From NCBI RefSeq assembly GCF_900188005.1, contig NZ_FZNR01000012.1:186001-250000 (forward strand): a stretch of DNA of 64,000 nucleotides, given 5' to 3'. The notes under the pieces were generated by a model, which was not told the DNA's origin, ran no database searches, and saw only the letters and a program-made list of their open reading frames with translations. This document shows, piece by piece, positions 25,816-33,856 of this stretch. The translations under genes and the position numbers were made by a program. Positions within the stretch are counted from its first letter, which is position 1. Each line of letters opens with the position of its first letter. The stretch comes from Actinoplanes regularis (GTDB lineage Bacteria > Actinomycetota > Actinomycetes > Mycobacteriales > Micromonosporaceae).

Positions 25816-27159
25816 ATGCTTCACCGGCGCTCGCTGGTACGCCTGGCCGTACCGAACTACGTCGCCCTGCTCTCCGGGGTGATCACCGGGATGATCGACG
25901 TGGCCTGGGTGGGCCGGCTCGGACCGGGCCCGGTCGCCGCGGTCGCCGTCGCCACCAGCGTGGAGAACGCGCTGCTCGGCGTCGCCCTGCTGGTCAACGG
26001 CGGGGTCACCGTGGTGCTCTCCGGCCGGCTCGGCGCGGGTGACACGGCCGCCGCCCGCGCGACGGTGCGCGCCGGCTGGTGGATCTACGCCGCACTGACG
26101 CCGATCGTGGTGCTCGCCGGCTGGGCGCTGCGCCACCGGATCGCCGCCGCCTTCCTCGGCGACGCCGCGGCCGCGGAACAGGCGGCGGCGTACTTCACTG
26201 TGCTCTTCCCGGCCGTGGCGATCTTCTACGCTCAGCAGGTGGTGGACGCGACCTTCGCGGGCCACGGCGACACCCGGACACCGATGCGTCTGGCGCTGCT
26301 CGCCAACGGACTGCTCCTGGTCCTCGACCCCGTGCTGATCTACGGACTCGGCCCGGTGCCGGCCTTCGGCGTGACCGGCGCGGCCGCGGCGACCGCACTC
26401 GGCCGGGCCGTCGCCCTGGTCACCGGCCTGATCCTGGTGCGCCGCCGGCACCCGGCGATCGGCGCGACGGCCCCGCTGCGGCCCGCGCTGCGGGCGGTCA
26501 CCGTCGCCGGCGCGCCGATCGCCGGGGACTTCCTCGTCCGGATGGCGGGCGCCCTGACGGTCATCGGCGTGGTGAGCCGGTCCGGGGTGGCGGCTGTGGC
26601 AGCCTACGGAATCGGGATGAAACTCCTATATTTCGCCACGATGAGCTTCTACGCTCTGCGCAACGCTGTCACCATCCACACTCCGCGTACGCTCAGCGCC
26701 CTCGAGCCGGAGGCCCGCGCCCCCCAGCGGCGCGCCATCGGCGGGCAGGCGCTCGGCCTCGCCCTGGCCGCCGGCACGGTCGCCACGGTGCTGTTCGCGG
26801 CGGCGGCGCCCGCCCTGATGCGCCTGTTCAGCACGGACCCCCAGGTGGTCGCGGCCGGCGTGGTCCTCCTGCGCTGCGTCGGCGGCTACCTGATCCCGAT
26901 CGCCGGAGTGATCGCGCTCGGCGGCCTGCTGATGGGCTCCGGCAGCGGATCGCGCCTGTTCGCGGTGACCGTGGCCGGCATGGCCACCCAGAGCGTGCTG
27001 GCCTGGGTCTTCGCCGGCGCCCTGGGGCTGCCCGGGGTCTGGCTGGCGATGGCCGTCGGCGGCCTGCTGCAGCTCGCGCTGGTCCTGGCCGCGGCCGGAC
27101 TGCGCGCCCCGGCCCCAGCCCCGGTTCCGTCCACACCGGTCGCCATCCAGCGACGGTGA
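25816..27159 (+). CDS. MATE-family multidrug/Na+ antiporter
   Basis: The 447-residue protein has about twelve membrane helices in two related halves (IDVAWVGRLGPGPVAAVAVATS; DATFAGHGDTRTPMR; AAYGIGMKLLYF). MATE pumps export cationic drugs in exchange for Na+ or H+. It appears controlled by the divergent PadR. The next gene starts 22 bp later, so read-through into the phospholipase-sigma factor genes is likely. Confidence 0.9.
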   Translation: MLHRRSLVRLAVPNYVALLSGVITGMIDVAWVGRLGPGPVAAVAVATSVENALLGVALLVNGGVTVVLSGRLGAGDTAAARATVRAGWWIYAALTPIVVLAGWALRHRIAAAFLGDAAAAEQAAAYFTVLFPAVAIFYAQQVVDATFAGHGDTRTPMRLALLANGLLLVLDPVLIYGLGPVPAFGVTGAAAATALGRAVALVTGLILVRRRHPAIGATAPLRPALRAVTVAGAPIAGDFLVRMAGALTVIGVVSRSGVAAVAAYGIGMKLLYFATMSFYALRNAVTIHTPRTLSALEPEARAPQRRAIGGQALGLALAAGTVATVLFAAAAPALMRLFSTDPQVVAAGVVLLRCVGGYLIPIAGVIALGGLLMGSGSGSRLFAVTVAGMATQSVLAWVFAGALGLPGVWLAMAVGGLLQLALVLAAAGLRAPAPAPVPSTPVAIQRR

Positions 27160-27181
27160 CCCGTCCTTCGAGGAGGCCAGA

Positions 27182-27685
27182 ATGTATCCGCACCGCGTCC
27201 TTGTCGTCCTGACGACCACATCGGCCGTCCTCTTCGGCGGCACGGATCCCGCCGCCGCCGCGACCGCGCCGAACCGCGCGACGGTGCTCGACTCGTTCAC
27301 CCAGATCACCGCGGGCAGCTTCGACGCCTGGAACTCCGCCCGGCAGGACCAGGGGAAATGGTCGTCCTACGACTTCGACTGGCACACCGACTACTGCTCG
27401 GACAGCCCGGACCGGCCACTGAGGTTCGACTTCCGCCTGCCCTGCTGGCGGCACGACTTCGGTTACCGCAACTACGAGAGCACCGGCGGGTTCCGCGCCA
27501 ACAAGCGCCGTGTCGACGCCGCCTTCTACGCCGATCTCAAACGCAAATGCTCGACCTATCCGTCCGCGTCCCAGCGATCCTGCAATTCACTGGCGTGGAT
27601 CTACTACCGGGCAGTGTCGATTTTCGGCACTCTCGCGCCGATCCATCCCGGCGACGTCACGGCTACCGCGGGGGTCGTACGCTGA
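27182..27685 (+). CDS. Secreted phospholipase A2, copy 2
   Basis: The 167-residue product has a signal peptide (to about Ala27) and the PLA2 core CWRHDFGYRN with His91-Asp92, the DYC segment and four Cys. It is clearly paralogous to 11851-12366. GAGGAGG lies 5 nt before the ATG. Only 22 bp separate it from MATE upstream and from sigK downstream, so it is embedded in a sigma-factor operon. A membrane-lipid signal feeding the SigK switch is possible but speculative. Confidence 0.9.
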   Translation: MYPHRVLVVLTTTSAVLFGGTDPAAAATAPNRATVLDSFTQITAGSFDAWNSARQDQGKWSSYDFDWHTDYCSDSPDRPLRFDFRLPCWRHDFGYRNYESTGGFRANKRRVDAAFYADLKRKCSTYPSASQRSCNSLAWIYYRAVSIFGTLAPIHPGDVTATAGVVR

Positions 27686-27707
27686 CCCGGGTAGACGAAG
27701 GAGGGCC

Positions 27708-28304
27708 ATGACGGAGCCCAGTGTCGGAGACCGCCGGGAGCACATCGCCCCGGCGCCGGATGCCGCCGCGCTGCTCACGGCCGTCGCCGGCGGCGACGAG
27801 AAAGCCTTCGGTCAGCTGTACGACCTGGTCGCGCCCCGCGTCTTCGGCCTGGTCCGGCGCGTGCTGCGGGACCCCGCCCAGGCCGAGGAGGTCGCCCAGG
27901 AGGTCCTGGTCGAGATCTGGCGCACCGCGGCCCGATTCGATCCCGGCCGCGGCTCCCCGACCGGGTGGATCCTCACCATCGCGCACCGCCGGGCGGTCGA
28001 CCGGGCCCGCGCCGAGCAGGCCGCCACCGACCGGACCCTGAAGGTCGGCGCGGCCTCCGTGGACACCCCGTACGACGAGGTGGCCGACGAGGTCACCGGG
28101 CGCATCGAACGCCAGCAGGTGCGCGTCTGCCTGGACGGCCTCACCGAGTTGCAGCGCCAGGCGGTCACCCTCGCCTACTACCAGGGCCACTCCTACCCGC
28201 AGGTGTCGCAGCTGCTCGGGGTGCCACTCCCGACGGTCAAGACCCGGATGCGGGACGGCCTGATCCGCCTGCGGGACTGTCTCGGGGCGGAGGTTCCGGC
28301 ATGA
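27708..28304 (+). CDS. sigK: ECF sigma factor of SigK type
   Basis: The 198-residue protein has sigma region 2 (FGQLYDLVAPRVFGLVRRVL; DPAQAEEVAQEVLVEIWRTA) and region 4 (LTELQRQAVTLAYYQG; QLLGVPLPTVKTRMRDGL). It directs RNA polymerase to a special promoter set. The ATG has a near-perfect GAAGGAGGG site. The stop overlaps the start of the anti-sigma gene by ATGA, typical of sigma/anti-sigma pairs. Confidence 0.92.
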   Translation: MTEPSVGDRREHIAPAPDAAALLTAVAGGDEKAFGQLYDLVAPRVFGLVRRVLRDPAQAEEVAQEVLVEIWRTAARFDPGRGSPTGWILTIAHRRAVDRARAEQAATDRTLKVGAASVDTPYDEVADEVTGRIERQQVRVCLDGLTELQRQAVTLAYYQGHSYPQVSQLLGVPLPTVKTRMRDGLIRLRDCLGAEVPA

Positions 28305-29008
28305 CCACGGAGATCCACTCGCTGATCGGCGCATACGCGCTGGACGCCCTCGACGACCTGGAGCGGGCCGCCTTCGACCGGCACCTGCGCGAGTGCGCGA
28401 CCTGCCGCGCCGAGGCGGACGAACTGCGCGAGGCGGCGAACCACCTGGCCGACGGCGCCTGGTCGGTCCCGCCGCCCCGGTTGCGCGACAACGTGCTGGC
28501 CGCCATCGCCCAGACCCCCCAGCTGACACCGGCCGCCGCTCCCCGGCCCCGGGTGCGGGCCCGTTCACCCCACCGGTTGCGGTGGGTCGCCGCGGCCGCC
28601 GTCGTGCTCGCGGCGGTCGGCGCGGGCACGATCGTCCACACGATCGAGGATCAGCGGGTACGTCGTGAGCAGGCACTCGCCGCGATCCTGACCGCCCCCG
28701 ACGTGATCTGGCACGAGGAGTCCCTGGCCAGCGGTGGCCGCGTCCGGGTGGCGACCTCCGACCGGCGCGACGCCGGCGTGATCATGCTGGACGCCGACCA
28801 GGCCCCCACCGCCGGCAAGGTCTACCAGCTGTGGACGATCCGCTCCGGCGTCCCGTCCTCGGCCGGAGCGCTCGACGAGGGCCAGTCGGTCTCCACCCGG
28901 ATCGTCGACGACCTGTCCACCGCCGACGCCGTCGGGGTGACCGTGGAGACCGCCCCGGAGTCGAAGACGCCGACGGCCCCCTTGGACGCGCAGGTGAACC
29001 TGGCCTGA
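28301..29008 (+). CDS. rskA: Anti-sigma-K factor RskA
   Basis: The protein (235 aa) has an N-terminal zinc anti-sigma domain with HLRECATC (HxxxCxxC), one membrane helix at about 90-110 (WVAAAAVVLAAVGAGTIV) and a C-terminal extracytoplasmic RskA domain (AGKVYQLWTIRSGVPSSAG). It holds SigK at the membrane until regulated proteolysis releases it. Translational coupling to sigK keeps the two in balance. Confidence 0.92.
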   Translation: MTTEIHSLIGAYALDALDDLERAAFDRHLRECATCRAEADELREAANHLADGAWSVPPPRLRDNVLAAIAQTPQLTPAAAPRPRVRARSPHRLRWVAAAAVVLAAVGAGTIVHTIEDQRVRREQALAAILTAPDVIWHEESLASGGRVRVATSDRRDAGVIMLDADQAPTAGKVYQLWTIRSGVPSSAGALDEGQSVSTRIVDDLSTADAVGVTVETAPESKTPTAPLDAQVNLA

Positions 29009-29145
29009 GCGCACCGTCCACCGGTGCGGCGCGGCTTTCGCCGCGTTCCGGGGGCCGGCCGGATTCACGGAGTCCCGCCTTCAACCCATCCGGCAGGTCC
29101 GCGGCGCCGAATCCCCGGCAGCCGAGGACCTGCAGGGGGTGGGCG

Positions 29146-30723
29146 ATGAGCGGCGTGGACAGAACCGACGACCGGGTGGGCGGCCGTTACCGGCTCCTCG
29201 AAGTGATCGGATCGGGCGGGATGGGCCGGGTCTGGCGGGCCGAGGACGACCTGCTGCTGCGGACGGTGGCGGTCAAGGAGATCACCGTGCCGTCCACCGC
29301 ACCGCTGGCCACCGAGGCGATGCGGGAGGCCAGGGCCGCCGCCCGCCTCGACCACCCGGGCGTGGTGAAGATCTTCGACGTGGTCTGGCGGCAGGGCCGC
29401 TGCTGGATCGTGATGGAGTACGTCGAATCCCGCTCCCTGCAACGGGTGATCCGGGAGGACGGCCCCCTGCCGTACCGGGAAGTCGCCCGGATCGGCCTGG
29501 CGGTGCTCGCCGCCCTGCGCACCGCCCACGCCGCCGGCGTCCTGCACCGCGACGTCAAACCGGACAACGTGCTGCTCGCCGCGGAGGGCCGCGTCGTACT
29601 GACCGATTTCGGCCTGGCCACCATCGGCGGCCCGGACGGCGGCCCGGACCCCAGACTGGGCTCGCCGAGCTTCATCGCCCCCGAACGGCTGGAGGCGGCC
29701 GACGCCGGTGTCCCCTCCGACCTGTGGTCCTTCGGCGCCATGCTCTACGCCGCCGCCGAGGGCCGTCCCCCGTTCGCTCGCGGCGACTCCGCCTCGTCGC
29801 TGCGTGCCCTGCTCACCGATCCCCCGGACACACCGGAGCGCTCCGGCCCGCTCACCGCCCTGATCCTCGACCTGCTCGCCAAGGATCCGGCCGCCCGCCC
29901 GTCCCCCGCCGATGTCGAGTCCCGCCTGCGCACCGCCCTCGCGCACCGCCCCGGGAGACGCCGCATCCACCTGCGCACCGTCCTCGGTCACCGCCCCGGC
30001 AGGCGCCGCACCCACCTGCACACCGTGCTCGGTCACCGCCCCGCCAGGCGCCGCACCCGCCTGCACACCGCTCTCGGTCACCGCCCCGGGAGACGCCGCA
30101 CCCGCCTGCTCCTGGCCGCGCTCGCCCTTCTCGGCCTGGCCGCGACCACGATCCTGGTCAGTCACCGCACCCGCTCCGAGCCGGGCCACGGGCCGGGTGA
30201 CATGTCCACCGCCGCGATGATCTCCTCCGCGCCCGTCGCGCCGCGGAACCCGTGCGGGGACAGCGGCACCGCCACGACCGGCGAAACAACCGGGAATCTT
30301 CCGGCGGGCTGGATCCGGTTCCGCGATCCCACCGGGTTCGCACTCGCCCTGCCGCCCGGCTGGCGCCGCTCCCCCGACGACACCGACTCCGGGGACGACA
30401 GCGGAGTCTGCTTCGCCGACCCGTCCGGCCGGCAGGCGCTCACCGTCCGCGCGTCCTCGATGGATGCCGGGAACCCGGCCGGCTATTGGCGGCGGCGGGA
30501 GGCCGCCACCAAGCTACCCGGATACCACCGGATCAGCCTGGACGCCGATTGGGAGTACACCTGGGACCCCGATCCGGTCACGACCCGCCACGAACGCCGG
30601 GTGCTGCTGCCGGCGCCCGGGAACCGGTCCTATCTGCTGCGCTGGCGGGTCGCCGAAGCTGACTGGTCCGCGACGCTGCCGGTACAAAACCGGATGCTCG
30701 ACCACTTCGCGGCGGCCTTCTGA
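29146..30723 (+). CDS. Membrane Ser/Thr protein kinase with basic tandem repeats
   Basis: The protein (525 aa) has a complete Hanks-type kinase domain: GSGGMGRVW loop at 22-30, Lys44, HRDVKPDN with Asp136, DFG 154-156 and APE 178-180. After the domain come four 15-residue Arg/His-rich repeats (about 262-321), one membrane helix (LLLAALALLGLAATTILV) and a ~190-residue extracytoplasmic sensor of unknown family. It follows rskA by 137 bp on the same strand, so a link to the SigK switch is possible. The ATG follows agggggtggg. Confidence 0.88.
   Translation: MSGVDRTDDRVGGRYRLLEVIGSGGMGRVWRAEDDLLLRTVAVKEITVPSTAPLATEAMREARAAARLDHPGVVKIFDVVWRQGRCWIVMEYVESRSLQRVIREDGPLPYREVARIGLAVLAALRTAHAAGVLHRDVKPDNVLLAAEGRVVLTDFGLATIGGPDGGPDPRLGSPSFIAPERLEAADAGVPSDLWSFGAMLYAAAEGRPPFARGDSASSLRALLTDPPDTPERSGPLTALILDLLAKDPAARPSPADVESRLRTALAHRPGRRRIHLRTVLGHRPGRRRTHLHTVLGHRPARRRTRLHTALGHRPGRRRTRLLLAALALLGLAATTILVSHRTRSEPGHGPGDMSTAAMISSAPVAPRNPCGDSGTATTGETTGNLPAGWIRFRDPTGFALALPPGWRRSPDDTDSGDDSGVCFADPSGRQALTVRASSMDAGNPAGYWRRREAATKLPGYHRISLDADWEYTWDPDPVTTRHERRVLLPAPGNRSYLLRWRVAEADWSATLPVQNRMLDHFAAAF
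29929..30108 (+). repeat. Four 45-bp in-frame tandem repeats in the kinase gene
   Basis: Units begin at 29929, 29974, 30019 and 30064 and encode [RH]T[AV]LGHRP[GA]RRR[IT][HR]L-type 15-mers. The differences are few, so the expansion is recent or kept similar. The repeats sit just before the membrane helix and give a highly basic, His-rich segment on the cytoplasmic side. Confidence 0.85.
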
Positions 30724-30931
30724 CATCCAGGCGTCGAAATCACCTACCGTGCGGCCGACATTCCCGTCCATCACGGAGCGCAGGAGCATAACCAGTCACC
30801 GTGAGCTCCACGACCAGTGAAAGAAACGACCGCAGGCCAAAGGCGTCGATAAGAATCGCCCGGCAGCGTTGCGGATACAGTTTCGAGCAGCTACAAGCAC
30901 AGCCCCTGAACGCAAAGGCCAAGAATGCAAG

Positions 30932-31042
30932 AGCGATTCCGGCACCATCACCGTCGCGTTCAAGAAGCCGAGGAACGACCGGCTCGCCCTGGCCCAGCAG
31001 CAGCTCAACGAGGCCCACAACAACCACGGCCGCACCACCTGA
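30932..31042 (+). pseudogene. Transposase C-terminal fragment, internally deleted
   Basis: The frame SDSGTITVAFKKPRND to NEAHN matches the C-terminal part of the DDE transposase remnant at 32828-33350 (GLSGTITVAFKRPKN). It then jumps to NHGRTT and a stop, which matches the very end (DHDRTA) of the reverse-strand remnant at 32457. About 50 codons are missing. The stop codon opens the 41-bp inverted repeat. The stretch from 30724 to 30931 holds no other recognisable feature. Confidence 0.7.
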
Positions 31043-31080
31043 CAACCGTCAGTAGTCAGAACCCTGCTCGGAATGGCTCA
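31040..31080 (+). repeat. 41-bp inverted repeat, left copy (insertion-sequence end)
   Basis: This 41-mer, beginning tgacaaccgtcagtagtca and ending ggaatggctca, is matched in inverted orientation at 32419-32459 with 38 of 41 identical bases. In both copies it follows a transposase stop codon, so it is the right end of an insertion sequence. Confidence 0.85.
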
Positions 31081-31094
31081 CTCAGAGTGAGGCC

Positions 31095-31502
31095 CTACAG
31101 GCCATAGCACATTTTGTCGGCGATGACGCCGTCTCCGTTGTCATCCGTCATACGCTCGGCCGTAATATTGGCGGCCGAAATCCAACCCCTCTTGGTAGTG
31201 CCGGCCACTCGCACATACCACCACAAGTTGCCGTAGCTATTCGTCGACCAGCACAGGAACCAAACCCGTTCGCCGCCGTTGACGGTACCGATATTGGCGC
31301 AATCCGAGTAGTAGTTCCCCTTGAGATTCCAGGTGCCCGCCTTCATGATCCCGGATCCGTCGCCGTTATCGCTCGGATACCAAGAACCGGGGCAGCTGCT
31401 GGACGCCGCGGATGCCGGCTGGGTCGCGGCGACGCCGAGTCCAGCAGTGAGCAATGCCGCGACAATCCCTGCGCGCAAGGCTCGGGCAACAGACAAACGC
31501 AT
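31095..31502 (-). CDS. Small secreted SH3-like protein, copy A
   Basis: The 135-residue protein has a signal peptide (MRLSVARALRAGIVAALL, ending near Ala33). The mature SH3-like module (GSGIMKAGTWNLKGNYYSDC; GGERVWFLCWSTNSYGNLWWYVRVAGT; GWISAANI) is rich in Trp/Tyr with four Cys. It resembles bacterial SH3 modules that bind cell-wall peptides, but its role is unknown. It is a tandem duplicate of copy B with a nearly identical signal peptide. Base composition is lower in GC than the surroundings and the pair is boxed in by transposase remnants. Confidence 0.75.
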   Translation of the reverse strand: MRLSVARALRAGIVAALLTAGLGVAATQPASAASSSCPGSWYPSDNGDGSGIMKAGTWNLKGNYYSDCANIGTVNGGERVWFLCWSTNSYGNLWWYVRVAGTTKRGWISAANITAERMTDDNGDGVIADKMCYGL

Positions 31503-31666
31503 TCCATGACTCCGTTCCTACGGGGCTAAATAGCTTTTATTTCAAGTTGACAGACCGCGGCCAATATTCCGCACAGGAAGTTCTACCAACAAAGTTCGAG
31601 TGAGTCCTCCCGTGACACTTCATGACCACGCAGTGGCAGCCTTTGCGCCGCCCCACTCAAGCGAGA

Positions 31667-32059
31667 TCACCAGCACTTCACGTAGGCAAGGTTGCCGTCG
31701 TGATTGTCATCCGTAACGGCCTCGGACCAAATATTGTCGTCCGAAATCCAACCATAAGTGCTAGTGCCAGCCACTCGCACATACCACCACATGTTTCCGT
31801 AGCTATTCGTCGACCAGCACTGATACCAAACCCTTTCGCCGCCGCGGACGACACCGACACTCCCGCAAGTCGAGTAGTAATTCGGCTTGAGGTTCCAGGT
31901 GCCCGCCTTCATGAGCCCGGATCCGTCGCCGTTCTGGCTCGGCTTCCAAGCAGAGCAGCTGTCTGCGGATGCCGGCTGGGCCGTGGCGACGCCGAGTCCA
32001 GCAGTGAGCAATGCCGCAACAATCCCTGCGCGCAGGGCTCGGGCAACAGACAAACGCAT
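31667..32059 (-). CDS. Small secreted SH3-like protein, copy B
   Basis: The 130-residue paralogue of copy A has the same signal peptide and module (GSGLMKAGTWNLKPNYYSTC; GGERVWYQCWSTNSYGNMWWYVRVAGT; GWISDDNI). The sequence diverges mostly in the first 15 mature residues and the C-terminus. The ATG is chosen because the signal peptide starts there; the upstream frame is unrelated. Copy A lies downstream on the same strand, 164 bp away. Confidence 0.75.
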   Translation of the reverse strand: MRLSVARALRAGIVAALLTAGLGVATAQPASADSCSAWKPSQNGDGSGLMKAGTWNLKPNYYSTCGSVGVVRGGERVWYQCWSTNSYGNMWWYVRVAGTSTYGWISDDNIWSEAVTDDNHDGNLAYVKCW

Positions 32060-32214
32060 CCTATGACCCCGTCTCTGCGGGCCAATACCCGCAACATAGT
32101 CTTTCGGCTCGAACGCCGTGGGTGCTGTAACAACCGGCGGCGGTTTGTCCACCACCCAGATGCAGCGCCGCCGGTGCCGCGATGGGTGGGCCTGGAGCAC
32201 GGTAGCGTACGCCG

Positions 32215-32421
32215 GGCGGTGCTGGATATAGGCGTGGAGCGATCGATAGAGACGGCAAACGCTTCGACAGCGACCGCCTGGCCGATACCACCAGCGTCAA
32301 TGGCAAAACTATCGACGCCTGGTACTCGGGAAAACACCGCGACTTTGGCGCTAACAGCCAGGCGATCCTGAACCCGGACGGCCTTCCGATCTGGACCGCC
32401 GAAGCGACGCTCGGCCATTGA
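32215..32421 (+). pseudogene. IS5-like transposase middle fragment
   Basis: The frame from about GAIDRDGKRFDSD through VNGKTIDAWYSGKHRDFG to GLPIWTAEATLGH is the catalytic-core region of an IS5-type DDE transposase. It ends at a TGA formed by the first three bases of the inverted repeat at 32419, so an element end landed inside this gene. Neither terminus of the original gene is nearby. Confidence 0.7.
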
Positions 32422-32459
32422 GCCATTCCGCGCAAGGTTTTGACTACTGACGGTTGTCA
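32419..32459 (-). repeat. 41-bp inverted repeat, right copy (insertion-sequence end)
   Basis: This is the inverted partner of 31040-31080, with three mismatches. It interrupts a transposase fragment on its left and follows a reverse-strand transposase stop on its right. Confidence 0.85.
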
Positions 32460-32650
32460 TGCGGTGCGGTCATGGTCGATGTCGAGGATGGTCAGGGCCG
32501 CAGCGACGATCTTGCCGATCCGCCAGAGGTTGAGGCCGACGTTGCGTAGTGCTTTGAAGGTCGTCTCAAGCAGGGAGTTTCCGCGTTCGCCGATCGCGCG
32601 CAGGCTGTTGAGTGCCTTGTTGAGTTTTCCTGGATGAGGGTGAGCCGGCT
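32457..32650 (-). pseudogene. Transposase C-terminal remnant, frameshifted
   Basis: Read leftward, it encodes SRLTLIQE, then after a 1-nt shift LNKALNSLRAIGERGNSLLETTF and LNLWRIGKIVAAALT, ending DHDRTA. This is the C-terminus of the same transposase family as 32828-33350 but in opposite orientation. It is cut off at about 32650. Confidence 0.72.
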
Positions 32651-32827
32651 GCAAGACTCTTGCGGTGAAAGCCGACGACTTCATCTCGGCCGGAGACCAG
32701 TGGTATGGGCTGCTGTTCACCAATCCCTCGTTGAACCTGCCGCCTCGCCTTACGTCGTGCTTCGATTTCGCCTTTGATGACGTGTCCCGCGACGATGAAG
32801 TCGGTTCCCTCAGCCGCCCGTTCGCCG

Positions 32828-33350
32828 AGCCTGCACGGCGCCCTGCTCGCGGCGAAGACGGCCGGTCATGACCATGTGAACATCGACGGGATCCTGGTCG
32901 AGACCGACCGTTGCCGCACCCCGGGCGTCGATCTGTGGTGGTCCGGAAAGCACGAAATCACGGCGGCAACATCCAGGTCGTGACCTTGCCCGACGGCGGG
33001 CCGATCTGGACCTCCGACGTGCGGCCCGGCCGTGAACACGACACCACCGCGGTCCACACCCACCCCGAGATCCTGCCCGCTCTCACCGCAGCCCGCGCTG
33101 ACCTGCGCACCCTCGGCGACCTGGGCTACGAAGGGCTGTCCGGCACCATCACCGTCGCGTTCAAGAGGCCGAAGAACAGCCGGCTCACCCTCATCCAGGA
33201 GCAACTCAACAAGGCACACAACCGCCTGCGCGCGATCGGCGAACGGGGAAACTCCCTGCTCAAGACGACCTTCAAAGCACCACACAACGTCAGCCTCAAC
33301 CCCTGGCGGATCGGCAAGATCGTCGCTGTGGCGGGCTCGGCAATATTTGT
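32828..33350 (+). pseudogene. IS5-like transposase remnant with frameshift
   Basis: The first frame reads SLHGALLAAKTAGHDHVNID and GVDLWWSGKH. At about 32950-32960 the homology moves to another frame: NHGGNIQVVTLPDGGPIWTSDVRPG, through the DLGYEGLSG segment, to NPWRIGKIVAVAGSAIF. The N-terminus is missing (32660-32827 shows only unrelated sequence), so the gene is dead. The frame stays open into the next genes by chance. Confidence 0.75.
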
Positions 33351-33493
33351 CCGGGCTTTGATCGTATCGGCCCAACAGGGTCACCCGGTGCCGATACCAC
33401 GCCGGACAGTCGGTTCCCTGACATCGGGGACCATGAACCGGCAGTGGGCGTTCGGCGTTCCTCAATGTAACGGGCTACCACGGGGAGGCGGCC

Positions 33494-33856
33494 ATGGCAC
33501 ACGACGACGGGATCGTCGCGCTCGACGTCTACCACCTCTGGGTGGCCGGGTCGAAGCTGCTGCCCGGGGTCGCGGACCAGTTCCGCGCCGCCCGCGACGA
33601 ACTGACCCGGTCAGCGGGGTACGACGAGGTCTTCCGCCGCTCGCCCAGCATCGGCGGAACGTTCCACGGCCCCGCCCACGCCGGCTGGACACGGTTCCGC
33701 GAGGCGATGATCGACGCGCTGAACGACAGCGAGACGAACATGACCGCCGCGGCGGATGCGCTCTGCCTGGCCGCGCGAGAACTCGAGAACACGGACGTCA
33801 TGAACGGCCGGAGCATCGAGGACTTCACCGGCGACGGCTCGGGCGGGCAGTACTGA
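33494..33856 (+). CDS. WXG100-like small protein of a type VII-type cassette
   Basis: The 120-residue, mostly helical protein has the size and pattern of WXG100/ESX-associated proteins (LLPGVADQFRAARDEL; GPAHAGWTRFREAMIDALNDSETNMTAAADAL). A Trp-centred turn lies between two long helices. It is the first of four genes linked by overlaps. GGGGAGG precedes the ATG. The WXG100 assignment rests on pattern, not clear identity. Confidence 0.6.
   Translation: MAHDDGIVALDVYHLWVAGSKLLPGVADQFRAARDELTRSAGYDEVFRRSPSIGGTFHGPAHAGWTRFREAMIDALNDSETNMTAAADALCLAARELENTDVMNGRSIEDFTGDGSGGQY

Noticed and set aside
29929..30108. CRISPR-like or regulatory tandem repeat
   Set aside because: The units are directly adjacent, in frame and code for amino-acid repeats.
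31040..32459. Active insertion sequence
   Set aside because: No intact transposase is present; all copies are truncated or frameshifted, and both repeats are right ends rather than a left/right pair.
32911..33855. Fusion of the transposase remnant with the WXG100-like cassette as one 631-codon protein
   Set aside because: The frame happens to lack stops. The cassette proteins have their own starts and overlaps, and the upstream part is a frameshifted transposase fragment.
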